Below are positions 5,936 through 6,199 of a DNA stretch of 6,199 nt, piece by piece (position 1 is the stretch's first letter; every line of letters begins with the position of its first letter). This DNA is from an uncultured Eubacteriales bacterium (GTDB lineage: Bacteria; Bacillota; Clostridia; UBA1381), in assembly GCA_900556575.1 (NCBI GenBank), contig USPO01000099.1, positions 1 to 6,199 of the forward strand, read 5' to 3'. The notes beneath the pieces were generated by a model. The model saw nothing but the letters and a program-made list of their open reading frames with translations. It did not search any database and had not been told where the DNA came from. Position numbers and translations under genes: made by a program.

Positions 5936-6199
5936 TTAAGCATTCTTTCCGCAGCACTGCTTATACTTTTTGCCACTGCCGCACGGACACGGATCATTTC
6001 TGCCCGGAACTTTCTTCGCACGGAAGCCTGTATTCTTTAATGAACCGTCACTGCCCGTATCTATCGGCTTTGCAACCTGCTCACGCTTTATCTGTGCTCT
6101 CGGCTGAACAGAAAGTACATAACGTACAGTATCACGCTTAATTGAGTCGAGCATATCCTCATAAAGCTCTGAACCTACATTTCTGTATTCAACAGCCGG
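5936..6199 (-). CDS. secA: Preprotein translocase ATPase SecA, C-terminal 87 residues (5' end beyond the right edge)
   Basis: SecA is the motor ATPase that pushes unfolded preproteins through the SecYEG channel. Only the last 87 codons are present; the frame is open to the right edge. The fragment begins with the end of the helical scaffold/wing region ([20 protein letters not shown], then [10 protein letters not shown]), very typical of SecA. A variable linker of about 35 residues follows, then the C-terminal zinc-binding SEC-C motif [19 protein letters not shown], with Cys at fragment positions 71, 73, 82 and 83 (C-x-C-x8-C-C). In other bacteria this motif binds zinc and contacts SecB or the ribosome. 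The final residues are GKNA, then TAA. A lone SEC-C protein is excluded by the SecA-specific sequence upstream. It heads the visible cluster, with the small membrane gene 18 nt downstream. Confidence 0.95.
   Translation of the reverse strand, partial: PAVEYRNVGSELYEDMLDSIKRDTVRYVLSVQPRAQIKREQVAKPIDTGSDGSLKNTGFRAKKVPGRNDPCPCGSGKKYKQCCGKNA

Noticed and set aside
5634..6141. Two overlapping plus-strand frames of 91 and 95 codons
   Set aside because: They are antisense to prfB, the small membrane gene and the secA C-terminus and show no ribosome binding site or recognisable domain.

Overview
The window reads as an AT-rich, low-GC Firmicute chromosome, most likely a Clostridia-class anaerobe. The evidence is a SecA carrying the C-terminal zinc motif followed closely by prfB, strong AGGAGG-type ribosome binding sites, consensus-like TTGACA/TATAAT promoter hexamers, and secreted proteins including one with a copper-amine-oxidase-N-like stalk domain. 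TGA is used as a normal stop, so the genetic code is standard. Every supported gene lies on the minus strand, so transcription runs from the right edge of the window to the left.

Right part (about 3236-6199), housekeeping cluster: the 3' end of secA (preprotein translocase ATPase), a small two-helix membrane protein of unknown function, prfB (peptide release factor 2, with the classic programmed +1 frameshift at an in-frame UGA), and folC (folylpolyglutamate/dihydrofolate synthase, GTG start). secA, the small gene and prfB are separated by only 18 and 6 nt and probably share a transcript. A perfect 17-bp hairpin overlaps the prfB stop codon and lies 19 nt before the folC start, so folC is either fed by read-through or tuned by this hairpin. 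A long hairpin overlapping the folC stop codon closes the cluster.

Left part (1-3235), two exported proteins of unknown role, each apparently its own transcription unit. The first (585 aa) has a signal peptide, a copper-amine-oxidase-N-like stalk domain and what look like three diverged copies of a PsbP/Mog1-like alpha/beta domain. It has a consensus promoter with extended -10, a 112-nt AT-rich leader containing an 18-bp perfect palindrome, and a terminator. The second is cut by the left edge (300 residues visible). It has a signal peptide and motifs spaced about 70 residues apart that suggest propeller-like blades, and sits behind a predicted extended -10 promoter and a roughly 150-nt leader. 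A 398-bp gene-free gap separates the two.

I see no mobile element, CRISPR array, tRNA, rRNA or recognised defence system. The least explained items are the two exported proteins, the small membrane protein wedged between secA and prfB, and the hairpin controlling entry into folC.
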